Assembly (NCBI GenBank): GCA_028752905.1
Contig: JAQNBH010000006.1
Span: forward strand, 24,658,811-24,722,810
DNA: 64,000 nt
Direction: 5' to 3'
DNA from: Cladorhizidae sp. MBARI D1340-BT2
Lineage: Eukaryota; Porifera; Demospongiae; Poecilosclerida; Cladorhizidae
Position numbers and translations under genes: made by a program. Below, piece by piece: positions 1 through 10,999 of the stretch (position 1 is its first letter; every line of letters starts with the position of its first letter). Under the pieces are notes generated by a model. It searched no databases. It was not told where the DNA came from and worked only from the letters and a program-made list of their open reading frames with translations.

Positions 1-6
1 ACACAC

Positions 7-977
7 TAGGCCTTGGCACATTATGCTGGCATAAATTTGAGCATAATAGCTCTCCTTTCCACTTGAGCATAATTGAGCATAATAGCAAAATATTTGGGCA
101 TAATGACCCAACAAATGTGCTCAACAAATGTGATTATTACAAAACATAATTATTACAGTTTTAAGAATTGTTAAACTCTAGCATTACTCCCACTCAACGT
201 AGTCTTGAAGCGCAGATTGCTGAGATTGTGTAAAATGTCTCTCCAAAATTGAAAAAACTGTTTCAACTGATGCTGATGATGGCTGAATCAAAATGACTTT
301 GCTGAATCCCTGACTCCACTATGGCAATGTTCCTTTATTATGCTCCCACCATTCCAAAGGGTTCACTTCCCTTGCAGTATCATTAGCTGCTGCTAAATAA
401 GATGGTAGTTCTAGCTTCAAATCATTAATGAGATCATCTCCGAAGAAAGGCAATGCCTTCGATGTGTCTACTGAAGCAGCAGTGACCTTCCCTGGATTGA
501 AAAGGCGAGCACTCTTAAATGCATCCATAATAGGTGTAAAATCCAGAAAAACTTCACTTCAAAGTAATGGAAACCCCTTTGTACACAGTTGCCAGCGCAG
601 CTCATCCATACTGCTCCGGCTGCAGTGCAGTAGCAACCTATTTGTAACAGCAGCTGCATTGGGCCAGTGACGTTCTTGAATTGAAATGCAGCAGTCTCTC
701 CTAGAGCAACAGTATCTGTGTCAGTCTCAGACACTGGTAGTGAAACAGAAGCCATGAACCCCCCCCCCCCCCCTCGGCCTGTCAGTCTGTGCATATATTT
801 AACTCAGTCAGCTGCCACATGGTAGATCACATGATAAGGTCAAAGGTTAGTTTGCATGAGCATAATGGTTATATTGAGAGCATAATGATAAGGACTAGGA
901 AGCATAATAATATGGTTCTCAGAGCATAGGAGCATAGCATAATAGCTCAATTTTTGAGCATAATGTGCCAAGGCCTA
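7..977 (-). mobile_element. hAT-type DNA transposon deletion derivative inserted in an LTR
   Basis: A perfect 21-bp terminal inverted repeat beginning TAGGCCTTGGCACATTATGC lies at 7-27 and, inverted, at 957-977. The right end is followed by CTACACAC (978-985). The window starts with ACACAC, the last six bases of that octamer, just before the left end, so an 8-bp target duplication, the hAT hallmark, is very likely. The intact octamer within the same LTR sequence is at 5109-5116. Many GAGCATAAT motifs lie inside both ends, as expected of subterminal transposase-binding repeats. The 971-bp body holds a transposase remnant on the minus strand and a poly-C run near 758-772. It is too short to be autonomous. 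Confidence 0.85.
184..528 (-). pseudogene. hAT transposase C-terminal dimerisation remnant
   Basis: Read on the minus strand, the frame carries two signatures of the hAT C-terminal dimerisation region: PLEWWEHNKGTLP, then SSASVETVFSIL with QSALQDYVEWE close behind. A TAG at 319-321 interrupts the frame between them. A TAA at 184-186 ends it at the position typical of a hAT C-terminus. Only about 110 codons survive, and the DDE core and zinc-finger regions are absent. It lies wholly inside the inverted-repeat element at 7-977, so it is what remains of that element's own transposase. The overlapping minus-strand frame at 468-794 shows no recognisable domain. Confidence 0.75.
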
Positions 978-1422
978 CTACACACCCCTCACCTGATAAG
1001 ATAAGACATTGGATTGGTCGCCAAGGGTTGGTGCCATGACGACCTGATCTCATCAAACCTAGTAGTTCGAACAGTATATAAGAAACAGCTAGGGAGTAGT
1101 TAGCAGATACCTGAATATTGCCAGAGACTGCTGCAGCCAGCAATTAGGAACTGTTAGATAAGAACCCTCTGAACCTTTGTTATTGTGGTTGATATTGTGT
1201 TGTGTTATCTTGTCATGGCTGGTGTATTTATGTATCTCATAATTATAATATAACTATCTGTAGTTATATTTGGGAATCCAGCAATTCTGTTGAGAGTTGC
1301 CGAGTTTGGCTTGTTCTGAGGATTGCCAGTAGGACAGACTGGGAGTCAAAGATCAGGCGTCGCGTGAAGACCAGGGATCTGCTAAAGTGTCTGTACTGGG
1401 AGAAGGCTGGTTTTTCATGACA
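978..1422 (+). repeat. 5' LTR (3' portion) of Ty3/gypsy element A
   Basis: This segment matches 5109-5567 almost base for base and ends in CA. A TATATAAG box is at 1075-1082. The 3' LTR has a few extra bases, including about nine near 5517-5526. The first roughly 198 bp of this LTR would lie left of the window, because the hAT element at 7-977 splits it. Confidence 0.85.
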
Positions 1423-1423
1423 T

Positions 1424-1441
1424 TGCTGGCAGCGGTGGGAT
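1424..1441 (+). other. Primer binding site of element A (tRNA-Leu type)
   Basis: One base after the LTR end comes TGCTGGCAGCGGTGGGAT. As I recall the 3' end of animal tRNA-Leu (AAG), ending ATCCCACCGCTGCCA plus CCA, its complement is TGGTGGCAGCGGTGGGAT. The match is 17 of 18. The tRNA identity is from memory. Confidence 0.7.
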
Positions 1442-1659
1442 CCATGTTGAAAAAAAGGATCTACGTTACTATTGTAGCTCCAGCCTGAGTGAGAGGTTGT
1501 GATTACATAATTTTTTTGGTTGTGATTAGTGGGAAACAGCCCAGGTCACTTGAGAACCTTGGGGCTTGTGAAACCAAACCCAACTCTAGGTTATATTTGG
1601 TTTTGTGTAACCACTGAGTGCATTTTCCTTCGGGAGTGTGTATTTTTCATTGTATTGTT

Positions 1660-2925
1660 ATGGCTCTTCCTCTGCGATCTGGATTTAACCGACCCCCTCG
1701 AGATAACCTCATTGAGGGCCGTGTACCTCCCTTGGAACCAGGCGAATGCAGCGAGGACGATGATCCAGGGAGCAGCATCGCAAAGGATGGAGACCCTCCT
1801 CCACTCAGAGGACAAATGAATCGCTTCATGGGCCAATGGGCAGATATGGAGCAGGCCAGATCACAACGCGAAGATGCCAGACGGGCCGAGGACCGACAAC
1901 ATGACCAGCAGCAACAGGATCAGTGGATCCAGGCCTTGGTGGACCAGAGACACCCTCCACCAGCGGTAGCTCTACCAGCGGTAGGTACACCCAAACTGAC
2001 CTTACAAAAATTCGTTGAAGGCACTGATGACATGGTGGCATTCTTCAGCTCATTCGAGGTGACCGCGCTAGCAAGCAAGTGGCCACGGCGTCCCTGGAGT
2101 GTCAATCTACGAAGTGCACTATCCGGCCAAGGCATGTTAGCCGTAACCTCCCTAACTATAGAAGAACAAGAAGATTATGATCTAGTATGTCAAACCCTCC
2201 GATCCCCCTACCAGATTACAACGGAGTCATACCGGAAGAAGTTGTTTGACTTACCCTTCAGTCAAGACAAACCTGAAGAGTGGTTCCGAGACAGGAAGCA
2301 AGCCTGTTCCCGATGGTTGGCTTCTAGTGGTAAGTCAGCCCAAGAACTTATTTTAATTGAGCTTACTTTACAGAAACTTCCAAGGTGGCTAAAGAGCTGT
2401 ATGCGCCAGATGGGGCCTGGAAGTTATGAAGAACTCAAGGAGGCAGTGCTGAGATGTCTCTGCATCTCACCAAGAGAGAAGGATGCAGTTCCAAGGACTG
2501 AGCAAAAAGGAGGACGAAGAACCGCTCCCCGAGAACCCCGAGACAACAGAGGAGAACCCAGAGACAACAGAGGACGTTTCCCCTACCCCAGACTGTCTGA
2601 GCAAGGAAGACAACTCCCTGGTAACATTAACCCATGTAACATAAATATTCCTCAAGAGAGAGGGCCAAGATCAGTTGAATGTTACAGGTGTGGGAAATTA
2701 GGTCACATGCAGAGGGATTGTCGTGTCAAAATAGAGAGAGGGAACTGTGCCCTCACTATGAGAAAGAAATTGTCTGAATGGAATAGGAGAGTGACCATTA
2801 ACAACCAGTCAGTGATAGCTTTCTTAGACACTGGCTGCACAAAAAGTATTGTGCATCCCCGGTGCGTAGACCAGAAAGATTATCTTCCCTGGAAAGTAGC
2901 ATATACTACAGCAAGTTCAGCTTGA
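1660..2925 (+). pseudogene. gag: Gag plus protease start, element A
   Basis: I chose the ATG at 1660 (MALPLRSGFN) over the in-frame 1618 ATG because the codons between look untranslated. The first roughly 300 residues form a capsid-like region: acidic and glutamine-rich at first, then the typical gypsy stretch around YRKKLFDLPFSQDKPEEWF. A CCHC zinc knuckle, CYRCGKLGHMQRDC, sits near residue 344. Aspartic protease begins with the DTG triad in AFLDTGCTKSIVH. The frame hits TGA at 2923-2925 just after the protease active site. The same frame stays readable as protease beyond it, so this is a nonsense change and not a natural end. Confidence 0.85.
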
Positions 2926-3895
2926 ACCCATTTCCTAGCAGCCAAGATAACCCTTCAGGTAGACGGACATGAGAAGGTAGTATTAGCAGTGGGTGTATCC
3001 GAGCACCTTATGTGTGATATGTTGATGGGGCATGATATGTCCTTATTTAAGACATACCTCCGGGAAGCTCTGGATACAGACGCCGGGAAGAGGGACCTTG
3101 TCCCTCCTACTCTCCCTACCCCTGAGCTGGGCCTGGCAACCACAAGGATCCAAAGCAAGCTTCGGACCCTAGAAGAGCAAGCCGAGGCCCGACAACTCGA
3201 TGAGGATGAGCCCATCATACAACCAGTACTACCTGATGACAATGACAGTGAAATGGATGAGTAAAGTGTGGGCCTAGCCGAGCCGGAAATACCTCCTAAA
3301 GACGAGCTAGAGACCCCTCCCCCACCAGCACCAGATGAAACAGGAGAGAGCCTAGGCAAGCCAGAAAGACCTCCAAAGGACGACCTAGTGACTCCACCAT
3401 CACCCGAAGCAGCAGAGCCCGGAGACTTGGACACCATCTCCCCGGAAGATTTTCATAAGGAACAGAAACAAGATCCTACCCTAAGGAGCGCAAGGGAAAA
3501 AGTGAACCAAAAAGACAGTGTGTATTTTTGGAAGGATGGGTTATTAGTAAGGAAGCCCTAGCAAGAATTAGGAAATAACTTGATTATGGTGCCCAGGGCC
3601 AATGTAATGAGGTTAGCTCACTCCTCTGTAGCAGCAGGTCACTTTGGCAGGGAAAGAACCATCCAGCTTATCAGAGGTAGGATGGATTGCCCAGGTCTGG
3701 CCAGAGATGTGCTTGAGCTGTGTCTGTCTTGTCCCATCTGCCAAAAAGCTGTAGGATCTAAGGCACCCCTTCACCCATTACCTATTATTGATCAAACCTT
3801 ACTCGCATAGCTATGGACATATTTGGACCCCTTAAGAACTTCTGGTGGACACAAATACGTACTCATAGCTATGGACTACACTACTAAATGGCCAG
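2926..3895 (+). pseudogene. pol: Protease C-terminus, linker and integrase N-terminus, element A
   Basis: This continues in the gag frame, with stops at 3262 (TAA), 3559 (TAG) and 3808 (TAG). The protease C-terminus is recognisable around VGVSEHLMCDMLMGHDMS. An acidic, proline-rich linker follows (about 3080-3480). An integrase HHCC zinc domain is at 3610-3750, with HSSVAAGHF, then CLSCPICQ. The core starts at about 3805 with AMDIFGP, containing the first catalytic Asp. That motif is in a shifted frame, then the frame returns to KYVLIAMDYTTKWPA. The second Asp and the Glu are missing because of the deletion that follows. Confidence 0.8.
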
Positions 3896-3899
3896 CTTA

Positions 3900-4897
3900 A
3901 CCACCCTTGACTTAACCAAGGGGTTACTATCAGGTCCCCATGGGGAGTAGTAGTAGAGAGAAGACTGCCTTTATTACTCCCTATGGGATGTATCAATTTA
4001 TGACTATGCCCTTTGGTTTGGTTTCGTCCCCCTCCACCTTTCTAAGGTTAATGGACCACATCTTGTCCGGGCTGGAAACCTTTCCTGCCACATACCTAGA
4101 TGACATTGTCATTTATAGTCAGAACTGGAAAGACCATTTACAACATGTGTCAGTAGTTTTAGGCAGAATGAGAGAAGCAGGTCTCGCAATAAAACAAGAG
4201 AAATGTAACTTTGGTGTGAGCCATTGTGAATATTTGGGACATTTAGTGGGTGGGAGGACAAGTTAGACCATTGTCTTGCAAGGTTGAGGCCATTTGTACT
4301 TATTCACCCCCTCAGACTAAGAAGCAAATGAGAGCCTTTTTAGGATTAGCCGGTTACTACCAAAGGTTTATACCCAACTTCTCCGAAATAGCATATCCTT
4401 TAACAGACTTAACCAAAAAGAATCGGAGTAATAAGATTGTGTGGAGTAGTTCTTGTGAAGTAGCTTTCAAATCTCTAAAAGCCGCAATTACTAATCACCA
4501 TGTATTATTATCCCCAATCTGGAAAGACCTTTTATCCTACAGATGGATGCATCAGCTGGGATTTGTACTCAGCCAAATCGGCCTCAAGGGTGACGAGCAT
4601 CCGGTGGAATTCAATTCCTGAAAACTTCTACCCAGAGAACAGAGATATTCCACGATAGAACGGGAAGCTCTTGCCATCGTGGCAGGAATTAAACATTTCA
4701 GGGTCTAATTGGAGGGAACTACATTTACCATTGAAACTGACCACAACCCCCTGGCTCACCTAGCCAATATCAAAGACAGACATGGCTGACTCACTCGTTG
4801 GGTGCTTGACCTACAAGACTACGATTTCACCATCTCCCACTGGTCGGGTTCCGCCAATGCCAACACCGATGGCCTAAGTCGAGACGGGTCTCGAGCC
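3900..4897 (+). pseudogene. pol: RT and RNase H remnant, element A
   Basis: The segment starts inside RT (LDLTKG in one frame, then REKTAFITPYGMYQF). YLDDIVIYS at about 4093 is the RT catalytic box. The thumb and connection follow in another frame from 4250 (FLGLAGYYQRFIP). RNase H sits at about 4500-4860. Its first Asp motif (QMDAS) is in a shifted frame at about 4540, then come YSTIEREALAIV and ETDHNPLAHL, with a TAA near 4708. The last readable part, DGLSRDGSRAEEEG, runs into the polypurine tract. RT lacks its N-terminal fingers because of the internal deletion. Confidence 0.82.
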
Positions 4898-4910
4898 GAG
4901 GAAGAGGGAA
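4898..4910 (+). other. Polypurine tract, element A
   Basis: GAGGAAGAGGGAA lies immediately before the TGTCAGG start of the 3' LTR. It is the expected primer for plus-strand DNA synthesis. Confidence 0.7.
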
Positions 4911-5567
4911 TGTCAGGAAATTCTATCTCCCTGACTGAGTTCACAACAGCCCGGGATGAAGCCAAACCAGCAGCTGTTGTTGCCAAAGAACATAGTGGTC
5001 AAGCCGTACACCAGATGTGTGGAAACCATGGTAGCGAGTGTGAGAACAGACGAAGGACCTCACCACCAGACACTATAAAGGATGTAGTCCACCTGCCTGA
5101 GGAAAGATCTACACACCCCTCACCTGATAAGACAAGACATTGGATTGGTCGCCAAGGGTCGGTGCCATGATGACCTGATGTCATCAAACATAGTAGTAGT
5201 TTGAACAGCATATAAGAAACAGCTAGGGAGTAGTTAGCAGATAGCTTAATATTGCCAGAGACTGCTGCAACCAGCAATTAAGAACTGTTAGATAAGAACC
5301 CTCTGAACCTTTGTTATTGTGGTTGATATTGTGTTGTGTTATCTTGTCATGGCTGGTGTATTTATGCATCTCATAATTATAATATAACTATCTGTAGTTA
5401 TATTTGGGAATCCAGCAATTCTGTTGAGAGTTGCTGAGTTTGGCTTGTTCTGAGGATTGCCAGTAGGACAGACTGGGAATCAAAGATCAGGCATCGCATG
5501 AAGACCAGGGATCTGCTCAGCCAGCTAAAGTGTCCGTACACTGGGAGAAGGTTGGTTTTTCATGACA
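4911..5567 (+). repeat. 3' LTR of element A (657 bp)
   Basis: The LTR starts TGTCAGG after the polypurine tract and ends ATGACA. From 5109 it matches 978-1422. A TATA-like TATAAG is near 5210-5215. The start is set by analogy with the TGTCAGAG start of the 46178 LTR and by the purine tract. The first 198 bp have no partner inside the window. Confidence 0.78.
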
Positions 5568-6052
5568 CATGACCAGTGTATCCAAGCCACTTGGTACTAC
5601 ATGACCAGTGTATCCAAGCCACCTGGTACTACATGACCAGCGTATCCAAGCCACCTGGTACTTACTAAATGATCAGTGTATCCAAGCCACCTGGTACTAC
5701 ATGACCAGTGTATCCAAGCCACTTGGTACTACATGACCAGTGTATCCAAGCTACCTGAGTCTGGTACTACATGACTAGTGTATCCAAGCCACCTGGTACT
5801 ACATGGCCACTGTATCCAAGCCACCTGGTACTACATGACCAGTGTATCCAAGCCACCTTGGTACTACCTGACTAGTGTATCCAAGCCACCTGGTACTACA
5901 TGACCAGTGTATCCAATCCACCTGGTACTACATGACCAGTGTATCCAAGCCACCTGGCACTACTTCACTAGTGTATCAAAGCCACCTGGTACTACTACAT
6001 GACCAGTGTATCCAAGCCACCAGGTACTACATGACTAGTGTACCCACCTGGG
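5568..6052. repeat. Minisatellite, 32-bp unit, about 15 copies
   Basis: Head-to-tail copies of a unit beginning CATGACCAGTGTATCCAAGC and ending CACCTGGTACTA, with scattered substitutions and a few 2-6 base insertions. The array begins at the base after the LTR end. Short frames across it are repeat artefacts. Confidence 0.93.
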
Positions 6053-6075
6053 ACACACAATCATTGCTCTAAATA

Positions 6076-6400
6076 AAGAACATACATGCAGTATTATTAT
6101 ACGAAGACCCACCATTGCTCCAGTTAATTAACATACAAGCAGTTAATGCATACAGAAGCCACTCATTGGTCCATTTAACGAACATACATTCAGTACAATT
6201 ATACGGAGGCATCTCATTGATCCATGTGATGAGCATACATGCAGTATAAGAAAGGAGGCCACTTATTGCTGCATGCAATGAACATACATGCAGTTCATGT
6301 ATACAAAGCGTATTGTTCGCTCCTTATAATAACACACATGCAGGACAAATATATGTACGCTACTTATTCCTCATGTGAAGAACATACATGCAGTACTGAG
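6076..6400. repeat. Minisatellite, about 51-bp unit, 6-7 diverged copies
   Basis: The motif AACATACATGCAGT recurs about every 50 bp, with CACTCATTG- and CCAT-like segments between. The copies are much more diverged than in the neighbouring 32-bp array. Confidence 0.8.
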
Positions 6401-6420
6401 CGAGGGATGACGGTTCATCA

Positions 6421-8140
6421 CAAAAGTTATTTATAGTCCACATACAATAGGGCATGAAGTGTTTATTGTGCTAGTGGACTTTCATTATTGAAAAAACTTT
6501 TTGATATGAAGTATTACATAGTGATAACATCAAATGGCATCTTCAACATTTGTTAGTTGGCCTAGCAATACTCTAGGGACAACTTGATCTTTCAGGGTCC
6601 CTCTTTTGCCTATTCTTCCAAATGCAGATAATTCACATGTTTTATGCTCCAAGGATTAGCAGCCATTCATTTAGGCAGCTTGCAAGTCGGTCCATTCCAC
6701 CAATGGTCTTCTCATATATTGTGTCGGGAGAGAGTCATGTTGTGTAAGGGATTCCTGCAAGATTGACAGGAAGCTGTTCAACGTAAGGCATTTTTTCTAG
6801 GTGGTGGAGAAGAAAGCTGAAGAGAAGATTAGCCTGTGGGATTTTCTAGTGTCCACTTATAAAAATATGTACTTAGCACGGGAGTTAGGGGGAGGGGTGA
6901 AGGGTTTGAAGTGTGAAATATTTGCAGAAGATGACTATTAAAATAATCTCCTAGAAAGACCACTTTGCAATATTCAGTGATTATCCCTAAAAACAGGTGT
7001 CCTTAGTAATGGTGTATAATTTATTGTAAATTGATTTATCGGCTGTATGTGGCTGTTTATAGAGCATAAACACTCAATGCGAAGCAACTATCTGTTTTGC
7101 AACGTGTCGTTATTCAAATTTGCAAACAACACCTTTACCACCAGCCACTCCCTCTCTATTGAGCATTAGATAAACCACACCCTCATGATGAACCACATCC
7201 TAGATTGTTCCTCCCCCCCCCACCCCATCCTCTAGTCGCTTAACCGCACCTACAGATACTCCGATCCATCCTCCAGTGGCTCAACCAGTGGAATTGAGGG
7301 GGGGTTAAGGCGCACAGGAAATCTGTGAGGGAAAACTTGCCTAATTCATGTTCATACAAGAATTTGAAGAATTTGAAGTAAAATACCCATAACATCATCC
7401 CCCTCTCCCTGTGTGCCTGGTGTTATAGAGAATTGTTGCCAGTTTCTCTCTAGCAGAGAGCATAAGGACCCAGCATCAGGTTTTCCCCCCTGGGAACATA
7501 ACATTGCCATTTCTGTTCAAAGAAGAAAAGTACAATATATACTATATAGTATGGTGAAGAACAGTCTGAATATGTTGCTTTTATGTGTATGTACCATATC
7601 TATGCTCACAAATCAAGCAATGGTCCTGGTTTATATATGAAAATGCAGCCAGTGCTGTATGTTTTCTGATTGAATTTTTTAATGTAGTTTTTGGAACTGT
7701 AGGTTGGAATGTGAAATGGATTCCCACACACATGAAACTCATTTTACAGTACATCGCTTAGTCTTGAATAGTTATAACAACTCTGATTAATAGAGCTCCA
7801 CAAACACTACAGATTGAATCCCATTTTTATTAATTTTTAAAATGAACTTATGCTCATGTGAGGAGGTTTCTAAATAATAATTATATTAGAAGCACCTTGT
7901 GGGTGTGAGTTTTGGAGCTGCATAGATTATGTACACTTCATTGTATGGACTATTATAGAGAGCTCCAATGGTTAATCTTTAAGTGTATTATATTTTAATA
8001 TTAAAAATATTGCATAGTTATAGCTCTGCCAAAGTTAAATGCAACCAAAGTGGGAGTACATCTACTTGAACTGGACCTAATTGTTGACCCTGATGGAAAG
8101 TGATAGCCCATTGAAGTATTTATCTGGGACTAGAGCAAAC
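6421..8140. other. Gene-poor stretch
   Basis: AT-rich sequence without a convincing coding frame, splice-joined exon or inverted-repeat element. A C-rich patch is near 7210-7245. The plus-strand frame 7413-7640 shows no domain. Confidence 0.5.
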
Positions 8141-8149
8141 CCTACTCTG

Positions 8150-8640
8150 TAAAAGTAGGGCAGGAGGCCACACCCCATGCACACATGCCTTACACATGTG
8201 AAGGACGGGCATGAGACCACAGCACATGCAGCCATGCATTATATATGAGAAGGAAGGTGAGGAGTCGACACCACATGCAACCATTCTTTATAGCTACATG
8301 TATGGGTAGGGCAGGCAGCTCACCCCATGCATTATACATGCATTGAAGGGAAGTTGTCCACACTCCATGCAAACATATGTCATATACAGTAAGGAGGAGC
8401 AGCATCTAAAGAAAGGTAGGAGGCCACACCCCGTACTTGTAAACTATTAATGAAAGGGCTGGGACTCATGCCTTATGCAAGCATGACATGCCATCATGAC
8501 CTTTAGAAGGGCAAGAAGTCTTACGTCATGCAACCTTGCCTTACGGAAGAGCAATAGGCCTCACCTTATGCAGCCAAGCCTTTAAACATGTAAAGGAGTG
8601 GCACAACACCCTCTAGTGACCACACCTTACTAATATAATG
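8150..8640. repeat. Diverged tandem repeat, roughly 55-65-bp unit
   Basis: Blocks with GAGGCCACACCCCATGCA, then a CATGCCTTA-like segment, then ACATG with GAAGG, recur about eight times with heavy divergence. Confidence 0.6.
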
Positions 8641-8644
8641 GACC

Positions 8645-9815
8645 ATGCCTTATACATGTTGAGGAACAGTGGGTTAATTTTCATCTGAAAGTTCTAATGC
8701 TGGTCATCCATTACTGGGGGTACTTGCCAAGAAGAAAAAAACAATTATGTTCGCTATTTTACTGACTTTTTTGCTGAAGATATAGCAGTTTTATCCCAAT
8801 ATCATTATGTGACAGCGCCAGATATGACTATCATAGAGCATAACATTTTATTGTTGCATAGTCCACGCTTTCTACAGCTGGTAAGGTGAAGGTTTCTTGC
8901 ATTTGGTACGCCAGAAAAGAACTAGTTATATTGACTATAACTTGATAGGTGATAATAAGTGGTAATTTGCAACAACCAAGTACGTCTACAAGCACTTCAC
9001 AAGATTAGAGAAATACTAAACGTAAAATGGTCCTTAAAGTAGTGGGGGCTTTACACCTGATTTTGACAGGACTGCAATAACTCCAGAATGCAACCAACTA
9101 TGAGGTTGATTTTTGGGTCAAAGATTTCTTTACCCCCCTAGAATCATTAGATATAATAGCTGGAATGTGGTGTCCTTAACCAGTTGAGCTAAGAGCCCTT
9201 TGTCTGGTCTCTGGTTTATTAATTATCATAGTAACAGGTTGTAGCACATTCAGGCATGCATATGCAAAGGTAAACTGCTGATCCTCAACCCCTCTTGAGA
9301 TCTTGAGATACCGGTATTCTATTATTGTATAGTGTTGTTAAATATGTGCCCCCTCCCTCCCCCCTCAACTCAATCATAAATGCAGCCCTGAATAGTACTT
9401 AAAAGTAGACCCCAGTGATGGACAGTTACTTACAAGCATAGTAGGTCTATACACTGCTTACTTATACCAGTTGGCTGACCTTTACACCTGGTTGCTTGTT
9501 ACAGCTGCCTGCGGTTAGGGAGGTGATGTAACTGGTGATCTGTAGCAAAGTGCATGATTGTGCATATGTAAACAATGCTAGTGATTGTGAGTAGTTTACT
9601 GTTTGCCCTCCTCTCCATGATTGATTCTACCCAACCTCATATAGCATCCCTGTTTCTCTTGCCACATCTGTGGAGCTAGTTGTCTACTGCATCACACGAT
9701 TGAAGGCTTCTACTAACTTCATTTGAGAGCGACCCCCTTGCCCAACTGGTTCTGAGTGGAGGTCTTGCTAGTATAGTAAATGATTAATTTAGGGGGAGAC
9801 AGGTCATTTTATAAT
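8645..9815. other. Gene-poor stretch with one dispersed-repeat piece
   Basis: No coding frame is supported. About 8955-9040 (AAGTGGTAATTTGCAACAAC, then a CTACAAGCACTTCACAAG block) is similar in direct orientation to 54751-54835, so it is a dispersed repeat. Confidence 0.5.
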
Positions 9816-10226
9816 AAAAAACAAAAACAAGTGGGGTACCACTTTATAGCTCCATAGATTCTGTCAACTTCATGGTATGTACTTGATATATAGCTCAAAA
9901 GATAGCGCTCTGTGTACTTTATTTCAATACTATATTTTTCATGCGTATAACTATAGCCAAGTTACTTTCTCTAGCCACTGGTGCTAATTTCAACTCTCTA
10001 ACACTTGGCAATCTGGAGATATTTATGTGGCAAAATCAGGCATACAGGTTTTGAGGCTCCCTCCACTTTAGTTCCAGTAACCTGCCTATAGTTATTATAT
10101 GAAAAATATTTTAGTATCAAAGCGAGCATATGGTGAGACCAATCTTTTGAGCTATAGATCAAGTCCATAATGAAGTTTACAGAATCTATGGCGCTATAAA
10201 GTGGTAACCACAAGTTTGTTTTTATA
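9816..10226. repeat. Palindromic miniature inverted-repeat element
   Basis: The left arm (about 9816-9965) and right arm (about 10080-10226) are imperfect reverse complements over about 140 bp, with GTACCACTTTATAG facing CTATAAAGTGGTAACC. About 115 bp lie between. The centre and right arm recur at 12908-13165 and the centre alone at 54280-54370, so this is a dispersed, non-coding element. No clear target duplication was found. Confidence 0.75.
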
Positions 10227-10472
10227 TGCACCTGCACCCCTAACAAACTCACAGTTGACTACTTGTTAAATGATCAATGATGTTTATATTTTGTAGGAAT
10301 GATTCTATCACAGGTTAAGTGTTGTGAAACATAGTCAAATCATTGGGTAATATTTTGTAAGGATATACATGTAACCCTGTCTATGTGTCGTGTAACACCA
10401 TCTGTTATGTGTTATGATGGAGAAAGAAGCTTTAATTTTTTAATGTAATACCATATTATTTCATTAACTGAT

Positions 10473-10999
10473 TCACCTTTTTAAGCTGATATCTTCAAAT
10501 TGGCACATTCATCATAAAACGTGCTAAAAACCAGATTTTTTACTGGACCTGTGCCGATGATTACAGCATTATTACATTAAACTTTATTTCTTGTTCTAGT
10601 TTGTGGGAGTGGGTGGAGGAAGCGATAAAAATATAGAAATGAATAAAACTGATTGACAAGCAAAAAATTGCCATCATAAACTGTCCCTTCCTTACCTTTC
10701 CTGCTGTCTCTGCAAGCCAATGAAAGCTGTATATTCACCTTTAAGCTGATATCTTCTAATTGGGACATTCGTCATAAAACGTGCTAAAAACCAGATTTTT
10801 AACTGGACCTGTGCAGATGATTACAGCATTATTACATTAAACTTTATTTCTTGTTCTAGTTTGTGGGAGTGGGTGGAGGAAGCGATAAAAATATAGAAAT
10901 GAATAAAACTGATTGACAAGCAAAAAATTGCCATCATAAACTGTCCCTTCCTTACCTTTGCTGCTGTCTCTGCAAGCCAATGAAAGCTGTATATTCACC
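10473..10999. repeat. Tandem duplication of a 264-bp unit
   Basis: Two near-identical copies (about 10473-10736 and 10737-10999) run from TTCACCTTTTTAAGCTGATA to AATGAAAGCTGTATA. A diverged copy of the same unit lies inverted at about 61645-61830. Confidence 0.88.

Larger units (their letters stand above)
978..5567 (+). mobile_element. Decayed Ty3/gypsy LTR retrotransposon A, integrase before RT
   Basis: The parts in order are: partial 5' LTR (978-1422), primer binding site (1424-1441), gag with zinc knuckle, protease, linker, integrase zinc domain and start of the core, then RT, RNase H, polypurine tract (4898-4910) and 3' LTR (4911-5567). The integrase zinc domain precedes RT, as in element 46173-51622. 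A deletion near 3895-3905 fuses the start of the integrase core directly to the middle of RT. Against the other element it removes about 1.2 kb. Four in-frame stops and several frameshifts show it is dead. The target duplication cannot be checked because the left LTR edge is outside the window. Confidence 0.88.

Noticed and set aside
468..794. 108-codon minus-strand frame in the hAT derivative
   Set aside because: It overlaps the true hAT remnant in another frame and runs into the poly-C tract, with no transposase motif.
1618..1660. Upstream in-frame ATG as gag start
   Set aside because: The 14 codons added are cysteine-rich and phenylalanine-rich, unlike gag, and the ATG at 1660 opens a typical gag-like N-terminus.
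5568..6400. Regularly spaced repeats resembling a CRISPR array
   Set aside because: Units are contiguous with no unique spacers and both arrays diverge by substitution. They are eukaryotic minisatellites.
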